Below, piece by piece: positions 20,706 to 28,877 of a DNA stretch of 64,000 bases. The notes under the pieces were generated by a model. It was not told where the DNA came from. It did no database searches and saw only the letters and a list, made by a program, of their open reading frames with translations. The stretch is from Variovorax sp. KBW07 (GTDB lineage Bacteria > Pseudomonadota > Gammaproteobacteria > Burkholderiales > Burkholderiaceae_C). The translations under genes and the position numbers were made by a program. The stretch is from positions 8,163 to 72,162 of the forward strand of contig NZ_QAJK01000027.1 of assembly GCF_003852515.1 (NCBI RefSeq). The letters run 5' to 3'. Every line of letters starts with the position of its first letter. Position 1 is the stretch's first letter.

Positions 20706-21548
20706 TCAGTACGGCACGTCGCCGACGATGCCGGCGCGTTCCATCTTGCGCGGCGCGGGCCAGTAGTCGTTCAGTGCGTAGTGCTGCGTGCTGCGGTTGT
20801 CCCAGACGACCACGTCGCCGGGCCGCCAGGACCAGCGCACCTGGTACTCGGGGATGGTGGCCCTGCTGACGAGGTAGTTCAGCAGCAGCGCCGCGCCCGG
20901 CGTCTTGTCGATGCCGTGCCGCACGTTCTCCGGCGTGCTGTAGTTCGCGAGGTGCGTGGTGAAGGCGCCGACGTAGAGCACCTTCTCCCCGGTCTCCGGG
21001 TGCGTGCGCACCACGGGGTGTTCCACCGGCGGATGGTCCTGGCCCAGCTTGCGGCGCGCCTCGGGCGTCATGACGGCGCCGAACGAGTGCTCGATGCTGG
21101 CCTTGGCGCGCAGGCCGCCGATCTTCTGCTTGATCTCGTCGGGCAGCTCGTCGTGCGCCTGCACCATGTTCACCCAGATGGTGTCGCCGCCGATGTCCGG
21201 GCACTCGATGCAACGCAGCACCGCGCCCATCGCGGGGCTCTGCCGCCACAGCCCGTCGCAATGGAAGGTGTTCTCGTAGCTGTGCCTGCTGTCGCTGCGA
21301 TAGATGCGCACCAGCCCCGGATGCTCGGGATCGCTGCCGACGACGGGATGGTCCTCGAGCGTGCCGAAGCAGCACGCGAACGCCACGTGCTCGGCACGCG
21401 TGATGTCCTGCCCGCGAAAGAAAAGCACCTTGTGCTTCAGCAGCGCGGCGCGGATCTGCGTAAAGCAACCGGCGTCGCGCGAGGCCTCGCCGAGGTGGAC
21501 GTCCGAGACTTCCGCCCCCAGGGAGGGCGTGAGGGGTCTGATGTTCAT
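20706..21548 (-). CDS. TauD/TfdA family 2-oxoglutarate dioxygenase, copy 1
   Basis: A 280-residue Fe(II)/2-oxoglutarate-dependent dioxygenase. The metal-binding His and Asp are in FHCDGLW (near 105), the distal His is in STQHYALND, and the 2-oxoglutarate-binding Arg is probably in PRKMERAGIVG. The family hydroxylates carbons next to sulfonate, ether or quaternary-amine groups, giving unstable hemiacetal-type products. It lies 64 bases upstream of the BKACE gene and 34 downstream of the Bug gene. It is a paralogue of the protein at 27816. The likely role is oxygenative attack on the substrate before BKACE processing (inference). Confidence 0.9.
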   Translation of the reverse strand: MNIRPLTPSLGAEVSDVHLGEASRDAGCFTQIRAALLKHKVLFFRGQDITRAEHVAFACCFGTLEDHPVVGSDPEHPGLVRIYRSDSRHSYENTFHCDGLWRQSPAMGAVLRCIECPDIGGDTIWVNMVQAHDELPDEIKQKIGGLRAKASIEHSFGAVMTPEARRKLGQDHPPVEHPVVRTHPETGEKVLYVGAFTTHLANYSTPENVRHGIDKTPGAALLLNYLVSRATIPEYQVRWSWRPGDVVVWDNRSTQHYALNDYWPAPRKMERAGIVGDVPY

Positions 21549-21582
21549 GAGCGTGTCTCCGGTGGAAATAAGGCAGCGCGAG

Positions 21583-22551
21583 TCAGTTCGCCTGGATGTG
21601 GAACTTCCTGACGATGGCGGCGTTGCGCTCGGACATCGCCCGGGTCTCGCCGAGCAGCGCGGCGCTGTCGATGCTGAGCTCGGGCTCCAGGCCCACGTCC
21701 ATCAGCTTCTGCTGCACCGCGGGCACCTGCGCGGCCTTTTCGATCGCGGCGTGCAGCCTGGCCAGCACGTCGGGCGGCAGCTTGCTCGAGCCGATGAAGC
21801 CGACCCAGCCCCGGAACTGCAGGTCCGGGTAGCCGAGCTCGGTCGTCGTCGGCACGTCGGGCAGGTAGCGCGAGCGGGCCTTGCCGCTGAAGGCATACGG
21901 GCGCAGCTTGCCGGCCTTGATCAGCGGCATAGAGGTCAGCATGCCGTCGAACATGACGTCGACCTGGCCGCCGAGCAGGTCCTGCAGCGCGGGCGGCGAG
22001 CCGGGATAGCCGACGTGCTGCATGTCCAGCCCGGCGCGGTCGCTGAGGATCAGCCCGGCGTACTGCGACACCGTGCCGGGGCTGTAGCTGGCGAAGCTGG
22101 TCTTGCCCTTGCGCGCCTTCAGCTCGGCGATCAGGCCCTGGAAGTCCTTGGCCGGATAGCTGGCGGCGGTGACCAGCACCACGCCCGAGCGCGCCACCGA
22201 CGCGATGGGCACCAGGTCCTTGAGCGGATCGAACGGCATCTTCATTACCTGCGGCGTTTCCGCCAGCACGTTGCTCGCCGCCATCACGAGGGTGTTGCCG
22301 TCGGCGGGCGCCTGCAGCATGGCCTGCAGCCCGATCGCGCCGCCGGCGCCGGGCCGGTTCTCGACGATCACGGGCCGGCCGATGTCGATGGCCATCTGCT
22401 GCCCGAGGACGCGCGCGACGATGTCCATGGTTCCGCCCGCGGGCGCAGGCACGACGAGCCTCACGGGCCGCTCGCCCAGCGCCCAGACGCTGAACGCCAT
22501 CGACCATCCGATCAGCGCCACCAGGGCGCGCAAGAGTTGCTGCAGTTTCAT
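21583..22551 (-). CDS. Bug-family tripartite tricarboxylate transporter binding protein
   Basis: About 322 residues with a Sec signal peptide (MKLQQLLRALVALIGWSMAF, ending near VWA). The Bug signature is VRLVVPAPAGGTMDIVAR, then VENRPGAGGAIG, and the C-terminal ELGYPDLQFRGWVGF. The start at 22551 has GGAGA nine bases upstream. Bug proteins bind carboxylates in the periplasm; no membrane TctAB partners are in the window. First gene of the Bug-TauD-BKACE unit, downstream of the direct repeats at 22626-22665. Confidence 0.92.
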   Translation of the reverse strand: MKLQQLLRALVALIGWSMAFSVWALGERPVRLVVPAPAGGTMDIVARVLGQQMAIDIGRPVIVENRPGAGGAIGLQAMLQAPADGNTLVMAASNVLAETPQVMKMPFDPLKDLVPIASVARSGVVLVTAASYPAKDFQGLIAELKARKGKTSFASYSPGTVSQYAGLILSDRAGLDMQHVGYPGSPPALQDLLGGQVDVMFDGMLTSMPLIKAGKLRPYAFSGKARSRYLPDVPTTTELGYPDLQFRGWVGFIGSSKLPPDVLARLHAAIEKAAQVPAVQQKLMDVGLEPELSIDSAALLGETRAMSERNAAIVRKFHIQAN

Positions 22552-22625
22552 CTTTTGTCTCCGGTTCTTGTGACGCGGCCCGAGGGCCGACGGAGCCAGT
22601 ATCCGGCGCATCGCGCCTTCGTTAC

Positions 22626-22665
22626 TTGCTTATCCGGGACATCGATTTGCCTGTACGGGACATCG
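22626..22665. promoter_or_regulatory. AraC-type operator: direct repeats 21 bp apart
   Basis: Two 19-bp direct repeats, TTGCYTRTMCGGGACATCG at 22626-22644 and 22647-22665, are offset by exactly 21 bp (two helical turns). This is the usual arrangement for AraC-family activators. The site lies 75-115 bases upstream of the Bug gene start, in the gap after the porin gene, so it probably drives Bug-TauD-BKACE (module 1) under the AraC regulator at 18483. Confidence 0.68.
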
Positions 22666-22699
22666 CCGCAACGCACTCCTGCCTGTCTCGCCGAGGCAA

Positions 22700-23932
22700 T
22701 CAGAAGGCGTGGCGGATGCCCACGTCGTAGCCCATCGCGCGGCGCGGCTCCATGCCGCCGTTGGTGACGTAGGCGGCCTGCGGAAAGATCGCCGGCAGGC
22801 TCAGCACCAGCGGCGTGACGCCCATCACCGTCGGGTTGTTGTGGCCGTTGCGGATGCCGATGCGTGCCACCGTCGCGTACAGCGCGGTGCGCCTGGACAG
22901 GTTGTGCACGTAGCCCAGCGCCAGCTTGTCGACCGAGGCGTCGCCGTCCGGCAGGCCGTTGCCGTTCCTGAAGTTCACGCGCGCGAACGACGCGCGAATC
23001 ACGCCCGGCCCCACCGGCATGTTCACGCCGGCGACGAAGCCGTCGTAGCGGTCGGTCACGCGCGTGCCGAACAGCCCGGCGTTGTCGCGTGCGTCGCGCA
23101 CGCTCGACCACTCGCCGAAGACCTTCACCGTGCCGAAGTCGTAGGAGCCGCCGAGGTTCAGGCTCTTGATCTTCTCGCCGGCGGGCGCGGCGCTGACGAG
23201 CGTGCTCTCGCCGTAGGCCAGTGCCACGTCGGCCGGGCCACTGGCCCATCCCACGCGCGCGCCGGCATAGCGGCCGCGCCCGGACGGGCTGTCGGCCGTG
23301 CCGCTCGTCTTCACGTTCTCGTGGAAGGCGTACTGCACCTGGCCGTAGAAGCCGCCGAGCCCCGGCGGCAAAAAGTAGCTGACCGCATTGCTGGTGCGCA
23401 GGTAGCTGTCGGTGCCCGCGGAGAGCCCGCCGTTGAGCAGGCCCCCGGTGGCCAGCGCCCGCGAAGCGGCGATGTTGCTGTTGACCACCGCGACCAGGTT
23501 GGTGCCCACGCCGTTGACGGAGAAGGGGTCGAACACGGCGTCGTTCCAGAACGATGCGGTGTAGTCGCGGCCGAGGCGCAGCTCGCCGAAAGGCCCCGAG
23601 AGGCTGAGCGTGGAGCGGCGGCCGAAATTCACGATGCCGCCACCCGTGTCGTTGGACAGCGGCGCTTCCAGCCAGAAGCCTGCCGACAGTCCGCCGCCCA
23701 GGTCTTCCGTTCCGCGAAAGCCCAGCCGGCTCGATGCATAGCCCGATGGCGACAGCACCGTCTGGCTCTGCGTCACCTGCCGGGGCAGCGTGGGGCCCCA
23801 CGACCGGCTCTTGGTGCTGTAGTGGCTGATGCCGGCGTCGATGACGCCGAATACGGTGAGCGACGATTGCGCGGCGGCACCGCCGGAAGCGGCGAGCACG
23901 GACAACGCCAGCATTGTTCTTTTCATGGACAT
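22700..23932 (-). CDS. Gram-negative trimeric porin (Burkholderiales type)
   Basis: About 410 residues with a signal peptide (MSMKRTMLALSVLAASGGAAAQ) and the classical opening SSLTVFGVIDAGISHYS. Repeated amphipathic beta-strands follow, and the protein ends in RHAF, the C-terminal Phe recognised by the BAM complex. GAGGAG precedes the ATG. It is the last gene of the TauD-BKACE-Bug-hydrolase-oxidoreductase run, after a stem-loop, and would admit the pathway substrate across the outer membrane. It resembles the porin at 31182. Confidence 0.93.
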   Translation of the reverse strand: MSMKRTMLALSVLAASGGAAAQSSLTVFGVIDAGISHYSTKSRSWGPTLPRQVTQSQTVLSPSGYASSRLGFRGTEDLGGGLSAGFWLEAPLSNDTGGGIVNFGRRSTLSLSGPFGELRLGRDYTASFWNDAVFDPFSVNGVGTNLVAVVNSNIAASRALATGGLLNGGLSAGTDSYLRTSNAVSYFLPPGLGGFYGQVQYAFHENVKTSGTADSPSGRGRYAGARVGWASGPADVALAYGESTLVSAAPAGEKIKSLNLGGSYDFGTVKVFGEWSSVRDARDNAGLFGTRVTDRYDGFVAGVNMPVGPGVIRASFARVNFRNGNGLPDGDASVDKLALGYVHNLSRRTALYATVARIGIRNGHNNPTVMGVTPLVLSLPAIFPQAAYVTNGGMEPRRAMGYDVGIRHAF

Positions 23933-23978
23933 GTTCTCCTCACGTGGACCAGGTGGATCGCGACGGGCGCGGTAAAGC

Positions 23979-24005
23979 GCCCCGGTGCATCGAGGGCACC
24001 GGGGC
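23979..24005. other. Strong intercistronic stem-loop with short tandem repeat
   Basis: Perfect 10-bp stem GCCCCGGTGC/GCACCGGGGC with a 7-base loop, between the oxidoreductase stop and the porin start. Next to it (24008-24040) the sequence CGGGGGACTT is tandemly repeated. It may separate porin expression from the upstream genes by partial termination or RNA processing. There is no T-run. Confidence 0.5.
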
Positions 24006-24050
24006 ATCGGGGGACTTCGGGGGACTTCGGGGATCGGGGGCTTGAGCGGA

Positions 24051-25022
24051 TCAGGGAATCAGGACGGTCGATCCGGTCGTCTTGCGGGACTCGAGCGCGT
24101 GGTGCGCCTGCGCCGCATCGGCGAGCGCGAAGCTCTGCTGCGGCTCGCTGACGATGCGTCCGGCCAGCACGTGGTCGAACAGCTCCCGCGCCATCTCGAG
24201 CATGTGGGCGCGCGGATGGATGTAGTGCACCATCGCCGGCCGCGTCATCCAGAGGGAGCCCTTGGCCGCGAGCAGCTGCGAGTCCACCACCACGGAGCCC
24301 GACGAGGTGCCGTTGCTGACCAGCGTGCCGCGCGGCTGCAGGCTGTCGAGCGAATCCATCAGCGTGTCCTTGCCCACCGAGTCGTAGACCACCGGCACGC
24401 CCCGGCCTTCGGTGATCTCGCGCACGCGCTGGGCGATGTTCTCGCGCGAAGTCACGATGGTGTGCGCGCAGCCGTTGGCGCGCGCGAGTGCCGCCTTCTC
24501 GTCGCTGCTCACGGTGCCGATCATCGTCACGCCCAGCGCGCGCGCCCACTGGCAGGCGATCAGCCCCACGCCGCCGGCGGCCGCGTGGTACAGGATGGTC
24601 TCTCCGCCCTTCAGCGGATAGACCTGGCGGAACAGGTACTGCGCCGTCATGCCCTTCATCATCAGCGTGGCGGCGGTGCGGTCGGAGATGCCCTCGGGCA
24701 GCGGGATCAGCACGTCGGCCGGCATCACGCGGGCCTGCGCGTAGGCGCCCTGCGGCCCGAGCAAATAGCCGACGCGGTCGCCGGGCCTGATGTCCGTCAC
24801 GCCCGGCCCGACCGCTTCCACCACGCCGACCGCGTCGGACCCCAGTCCGTTGGGCAGCGCCAGCGGATAGCGGCCGGTGCGGAAGTAGATGTCGATGAAG
24901 TTGACCGCGATGAAGCTGTGGCGCACGCGGGCCTGGCCGGGGGCGGGCTCGGCGACCTCGACGTCCTCGAGCTTCAGTACTTCGGGGCCGCCTGTCTCAT
25001 GGAAGCGGATGGCCTTGACCAT
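24051..25022 (-). CDS. NADPH:quinone oxidoreductase (zeta-crystallin-like MDR)
   Basis: A 323-residue zinc-free medium-chain reductase. GGPEVLKLEDVEV at the start, NFIDIYFRTG, and the NADPH-binding AAAGGVGLIACQWA (near 150) match quinone oxidoreductase 1 (QOR). Zinc-ligand Cys residues are absent. It would reduce quinones or enones. AGGAG precedes the ATG at 25022; this start lies inside the end of the hydrolase gene (26-base overlap in another frame), showing translational coupling. Confidence 0.9.
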   Translation of the reverse strand: MVKAIRFHETGGPEVLKLEDVEVAEPAPGQARVRHSFIAVNFIDIYFRTGRYPLALPNGLGSDAVGVVEAVGPGVTDIRPGDRVGYLLGPQGAYAQARVMPADVLIPLPEGISDRTAATLMMKGMTAQYLFRQVYPLKGGETILYHAAAGGVGLIACQWARALGVTMIGTVSSDEKAALARANGCAHTIVTSRENIAQRVREITEGRGVPVVYDSVGKDTLMDSLDSLQPRGTLVSNGTSSGSVVVDSQLLAAKGSLWMTRPAMVHYIHPRAHMLEMARELFDHVLAGRIVSEPQQSFALADAAQAHHALESRKTTGSTVLIP

Positions 25023-25653
25023 GTGATTTCTCCTGTGTTTTCTGTTGGCCGGCACGGGGTTCCGGGGGCGTCCCGGCTTCGTCCGTGGCCGTGGCCAGTT
25101 CGGTGATGAAAGCCTCGGCCCGCGGCCATTCGCCGTAGCCCGAGGCGGGATTGAGGTGGCCGACGGCGCCAAGGTCGACCAGCCGGCTGCCCCATTGCCG
25201 CGCCATGGCCTCGACCTGCTCGAAGCGGGCCAGCGGATCGTTGCGGCTGGCGGCGACGATGCTGGGAAAAGGCAGCGGCTGCATGGGCACCGGCAGCCAG
25301 CCTCCGTCGCGCAGCGCCTGTACGGTCGGGTAGCCCTCCGGCATCGGCGCATCGAAGTCCGGCGGCGTGGCCAGCAGCGCGCCGCGCACCGTCCGGCGCG
25401 TGCGCTGCGCCCAGTGCGCCAGCATGACGACACCGCCGCTGTGCGCCACGACCACCAGTGGCCCGTCGATGGCACGCGCCTCGCGTTCGATCGCCTCGAC
25501 ACGCACCGCGCAGTCGAGATTTTCGCGGCCCATCGGCGGCACGCTGCGCACGCGCGCGAGGCGTCCGGCCAGCAATGTCTGCCAATGCGCGGCGACATGG
25601 TCGCGCAGCCCCGGCACGATCAGCACGGTGGGTGGATGCCGCTGGTGGCTCAC
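24997..25653 (-). CDS. RBBP9/YdeN family alpha/beta-hydrolase
   Basis: A 218-residue small serine hydrolase. The N-terminus VLIVPGLRDHVAAHWQ, the nucleophile in VVVAHSGGVVML (near 72), the Asp in SRNDPLARFE and the His in GHLNPASGYGEW are all in family order. The end overlaps the oxidoreductase gene; its last residues past GYGEW and the short helix look unconserved. It lies 27 bases after Bug copy 2. An esterase or thioesterase role in the pathway is possible but unproven. Confidence 0.88.
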   Translation of the reverse strand: MSHQRHPPTVLIVPGLRDHVAAHWQTLLAGRLARVRSVPPMGRENLDCAVRVEAIEREARAIDGPLVVVAHSGGVVMLAHWAQRTRRTVRGALLATPPDFDAPMPEGYPTVQALRDGGWLPVPMQPLPFPSIVAASRNDPLARFEQVEAMARQWGSRLVDLGAVGHLNPASGYGEWPRAEAFITELATATDEAGTPPEPRAGQQKTQEKSHGQGHPLP

Positions 25654-25680
25654 GTCGATGTTCCCGCTGCGATGCCGCGC

Positions 25681-26652
25681 TCAGTTCAGCTTGATGTCGT
25701 AGGTCTTGACGATCTCGGCATTGCGGGTGAACTCTTCCCGCAACTCGCCTTGCGCCTGCGCGGGCGTGCGTTCCGCCATCGGCTCGAAGCCGGCGTGGGA
25801 CACGCTCGCGCGCACCGCCGGGTTGGCCGCGACCTTCTGCAGCACCGCGTGAATCTTCTCGACCAGGGGCGCGGGCATCTGCGACGAGGCGATCACGCCG
25901 GTCCAGTTGCTGAAGTCCACCGCCGGATAGCCCAGCTCCGTGAGCGTGGGCACGCCGGGAAATTCCGGCAGGCGGGCCTTGGCGCCCACCGCCAGCAGCC
26001 GCACCTTGCCGGCGGCGATCAGCGGCTTGGAAGTGACCGAGCCGTCGAACATGAGCGGAACCTGCCCGCCCATCACCTGCGCCAGCGCGGGGGCCGAGCC
26101 CGGGTAGGGGACATGCTGCATGTCCAGTCCCGCCGCCTTGTTCAGGATGGCGCCTGCATATTGCGACGCCGTGCCCGCGCTGTAGGAGGCATAGGAAACC
26201 TGGCCCGGGTGGGCCTTCACGTAGGCGATGGCCTCCTTCGCATCCTTGGCGGGAAACTGCGGGGACGCAATCAGGAGCATCGACGAGCGCGCGATCAGCG
26301 AAACGGGCTTCACGTCCTTCAGCGGATCGAAGCCTCCCTTGAGCACGTGCGGCACCTCGGTGAGCACGTTGCTGGCGGTCATCATCAGCGTCTGGCCATC
26401 GGCGGGCTGCGACAGCAGGTACTTGACGGCGATCGCGCCGCCGGCGCCCGGCTTGTTCTCGACCACCACGGGCTGGCCGATGTCGCGCGAGAGCTGGTCG
26501 CTCACGATGCGCGCGAGCACGTCGATGGTCCCGCCCGGCGGCGCGGGGACGATCATCTTCACGGGCTTGTCCGTATAGGCGGATGCCCACGGCGAACCCA
26601 GCGCGGCCGCGGCGGCGACCAGCATGGTGGCAAGGCGAGAGAGACGCGGCAT
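25681..26652 (-). CDS. Bug-family periplasmic carboxylate-binding protein
   Basis: About 323 residues with a signal peptide (MPRLSRLATMLVAAAAALGS, cleavage near ASA). The Bug motifs are VKMIVPAPPGGTIDVLAR and VENKPGAGGAIA. It is related to the Bug protein at 21583 (shared ADGxTLxMxASNVLxE and YxAGxxSQYAG segments), so the binding protein also belongs to the duplicated module. The ATG at 26652 has GGAG upstream. Confidence 0.92.
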   Translation of the reverse strand: MPRLSRLATMLVAAAAALGSPWASAYTDKPVKMIVPAPPGGTIDVLARIVSDQLSRDIGQPVVVENKPGAGGAIAVKYLLSQPADGQTLMMTASNVLTEVPHVLKGGFDPLKDVKPVSLIARSSMLLIASPQFPAKDAKEAIAYVKAHPGQVSYASYSAGTASQYAGAILNKAAGLDMQHVPYPGSAPALAQVMGGQVPLMFDGSVTSKPLIAAGKVRLLAVGAKARLPEFPGVPTLTELGYPAVDFSNWTGVIASSQMPAPLVEKIHAVLQKVAANPAVRASVSHAGFEPMAERTPAQAQGELREEFTRNAEIVKTYDIKLN

Positions 26653-26707
26653 GGCTGCTCCGATGCGAGAGGATGGTGCGGGAGAGAAAGAACCGGGGTC
26701 GCGCGGA

Positions 26708-27766
26708 TCAGGCCGCCTTGCGCAGGAAGCCCTGCTGGCCGCCGTTGCGGTTGGGCGCGAAGCCGTTGGCCAGCAGCGTTTCTTCCACCGTGTCGTAGAA
26801 CACGCCGATCTTCGAGATCTCGCGCGCCTGCTGCGCGGTTGCAATCGGACGACCGAACTCGCGCGAGATGCGCACCAGCTGCTCGATCTGCGCCGCCGTG
26901 CCGATCTTGGCCGTGCGCGACTGGTTCCACAGGTTGTCCTCGGTGCCGCAGCGCACGTGCAGGCCCATGGCGATGCCCATCATGTTCACGGGCAGCACGT
27001 TGAGTACCGAGCTTTCGACCGTGAGCACTGCGCCGTCGGGCACCGCGCGCACGAAGTTGGCCAGGTTGTAGATGTTCGGCGCGTCCATGCCGCCTCCGAT
27101 GGCCACCCAGTTCATGACCAGTGGCCCCTTGTAGATGCCCCTGCGCATCAACCGCTCGACCGACTCGAAGCTGTTGATGTTGTAGCACTGGAAGGCACTC
27201 TGGATGCCCGCGGCCGTGAGCCGGCGGATGTGCTCCTCGGCCCAGCCGGGTTGCGCGGGCACCGTCATCTCCTTGTAGGCGTTGAAGACGGCGGGATCTT
27301 CCATCGACGTGCCGCGGATGTCCCGCACATCGAACTGCTCCAGGATGTTCATCTGCGAGGTGTTGATGGTCACCGTCACCTGGTCGGGCTTGGGGTCGAG
27401 CTCGGCCAGCATGTGGCGCGTGTCGTCCGAGAGCCACTTGGCCGCGGCGCCGTCGGTTTCGGGCGCGAAGCTGATCGAGCCGCCCACCTGGATGATCATC
27501 TCGGGCACGCGCGCCCGCACGCCGGCGATCAGCTCGTTGAATTTCGACAGCCGCTTGCTGCCCTTGCCGTCGAGTTCGCGCACATGCAGGTGCAGCACGG
27601 TGGCGCCGGCGTTGTAGCAGTCCACTGCCTTCTGGATCTGCTCTTCCATCGTCACGGCGATCTCGCCGGGGAAGTCCGAAGGCAGCCACGAGGGCGCGTA
27701 GGGGGCGGCGGTGATGATCAGCGGCTGCTGGTTTTCGGGGAACAGGTGACCGTCGAGGAAGTTCAT
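26708..27766 (-). CDS. BKACE family beta-keto acid cleavage enzyme (DUF849), copy 2
   Basis: A 352-residue paralogue of the protein at 19583, about 89 percent identical by eye. It has the same Zn motif HLHVRE and GLHVRCGTED. Differences cluster in residues 139-165 (ILEQFDVRDIRGTSMEDPAVF here), a likely loop, while the active-site strands are the same. It lies between TauD copy 2 and Bug copy 2. Near identity suggests recent duplication or gene conversion, with possible change in substrate range at the loop. Confidence 0.88.
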   Translation of the reverse strand: MNFLDGHLFPENQQPLIITAAPYAPSWLPSDFPGEIAVTMEEQIQKAVDCYNAGATVLHLHVRELDGKGSKRLSKFNELIAGVRARVPEMIIQVGGSISFAPETDGAAAKWLSDDTRHMLAELDPKPDQVTVTINTSQMNILEQFDVRDIRGTSMEDPAVFNAYKEMTVPAQPGWAEEHIRRLTAAGIQSAFQCYNINSFESVERLMRRGIYKGPLVMNWVAIGGGMDAPNIYNLANFVRAVPDGAVLTVESSVLNVLPVNMMGIAMGLHVRCGTEDNLWNQSRTAKIGTAAQIEQLVRISREFGRPIATAQQAREISKIGVFYDTVEETLLANGFAPNRNGGQQGFLRKAA

Positions 27767-27815
27767 CGGGAGCTCCAGGGAAATGCGGAAGACAAGCGGA
27801 AGAAGGTGGAAAGGG

Positions 27816-28664
27816 TCAGAAGGTCGGCGTGCCGACGATGCCGGCGCGCTCCATCTTTCGGTGGCACGGCGGGTAGTCCATCACCGCGTAGTGCTGCGTG
27901 GCGCGGTTGTCCCAGATTGCCACGCTGTCGGGCTGCCAGCGCCAGCGCACCTGGTACTCGGGAATGGCCGCCTGGCTGATGAGGTACTGCAGCAGCGAAG
28001 ACGCACCCTGCGTGAAGTCCTGGCCGTACCGCACGTTGGCGGGCGTGTGGAAGTTCGTGAAGTGCGTGGTGAATCCGTTGACGAACAGCACCCGCTCGCC
28101 GGTCTCGGGATGGGTGCGCACCACGGGGTGCTCCGCATCCGGGTACTGGGCCTTGAGCGCGAGGCGCTTCTCGATCGGCATCGCCGCGCCGAAGGTGCAT
28201 TCGATGCTGTGCCGGGCGCGCAGCGGCGCGATCAGTTCCTTCACGTGCTCGGGCAGCCGCTCGTAGGCCACCGCCATGTTGGCCCACATGGTGTCGCCGC
28301 CCACGGGCGGGCATTCGACGCACCGCAGCACGCAGCCCATCGGGGGCGCCTCGCGCCAGGTGGCGTCGGTGTGCCAGCTGTTCTCGTAGCGGTCGTTGGG
28401 CGCGTCGGGCGTCTTGTAGATGCGCACCAGGCCCGGGTGCTCCGGGTCGCTGCCTGCGACCGGGTGGTCTTCCAGTTCGCCGAAGCGCCGGGCGAAGGCC
28501 ACGTGCTGTGCCCGGCTGATGTTCTGGTCGCGCAGGAACAGCACCTTGTGCCGCAGCAGCAGCGCCTTGATTTCCGCGAACAGGCCGTCGTCGCGCGCCG
28601 CATCGGCCAGGCTGACGCCGGTGATCTGGGCGCCGATGACACAGGTCAAAGGTTCGATCCGCAT
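27816..28664 (-). CDS. TauD/TfdA family 2-oxoglutarate dioxygenase, copy 2
   Basis: A 282-residue dioxygenase with metal motif WHTDATW (near 105), distal His in ATQHYAVMDY, and Arg in HRKMERAGIVG. It is clearly paralogous to the protein at 20706 but more diverged than the BKACE pair. The ATG at 28664 has GGAGA nine bases upstream; a longer frame upstream overlaps the divergent AraC gene and is not credible. First gene of a run reaching to the porin at 22700, downstream of the 21-bp-spaced repeats at 28802. Confidence 0.9.
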   Translation of the reverse strand: MRIEPLTCVIGAQITGVSLADAARDDGLFAEIKALLLRHKVLFLRDQNISRAQHVAFARRFGELEDHPVAGSDPEHPGLVRIYKTPDAPNDRYENSWHTDATWREAPPMGCVLRCVECPPVGGDTMWANMAVAYERLPEHVKELIAPLRARHSIECTFGAAMPIEKRLALKAQYPDAEHPVVRTHPETGERVLFVNGFTTHFTNFHTPANVRYGQDFTQGASSLLQYLISQAAIPEYQVRWRWQPDSVAIWDNRATQHYAVMDYPPCHRKMERAGIVGTPTF

Positions 28665-28801
28665 GTCTTGTCTCCATGTGGGCCGGCGGCAATCCGCGGC
28701 CGGGTCCGCGGAAGCTCTTGTCGTCGTGCTTTTTTTGTCTTGCCTGCCCTTGCTCCTGGGCAAGGGCGTGAGACGAACTGTAGGAGCGCGAGTCTCGCGG
28801 T

Positions 28802-28840
28802 GCTTTGCATTTCGTGCCATTCGCTTTGCATTTGATGCCA
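28802..28840. promoter_or_regulatory. AraC-type operator: direct repeats 21 bp apart
   Basis: Direct repeats GCTTTGCATTTSRTGCCA at 28802-28819 and 28823-28840 (two mismatches in 18) are offset by exactly 21 bp. They lie in the gap between the divergent TauD copy 2 and AraC genes, 38 bases before the AraC start. This is the expected operator layout for the AraC regulator at 28878, controlling TauD-BKACE-Bug and perhaps itself. Confidence 0.72.
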
Positions 28841-28877
28841 GAATCGCCAGCACTCGAGCACTTGTGAAAGGCCCGGC

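Noticed and set aside
19583-27766. Possibility that the twin BKACE genes are an assembly duplication.
   Set aside because: The copies differ at about 37 residues, have different neighbours and order, and distinct operators, so they are real paralogues.
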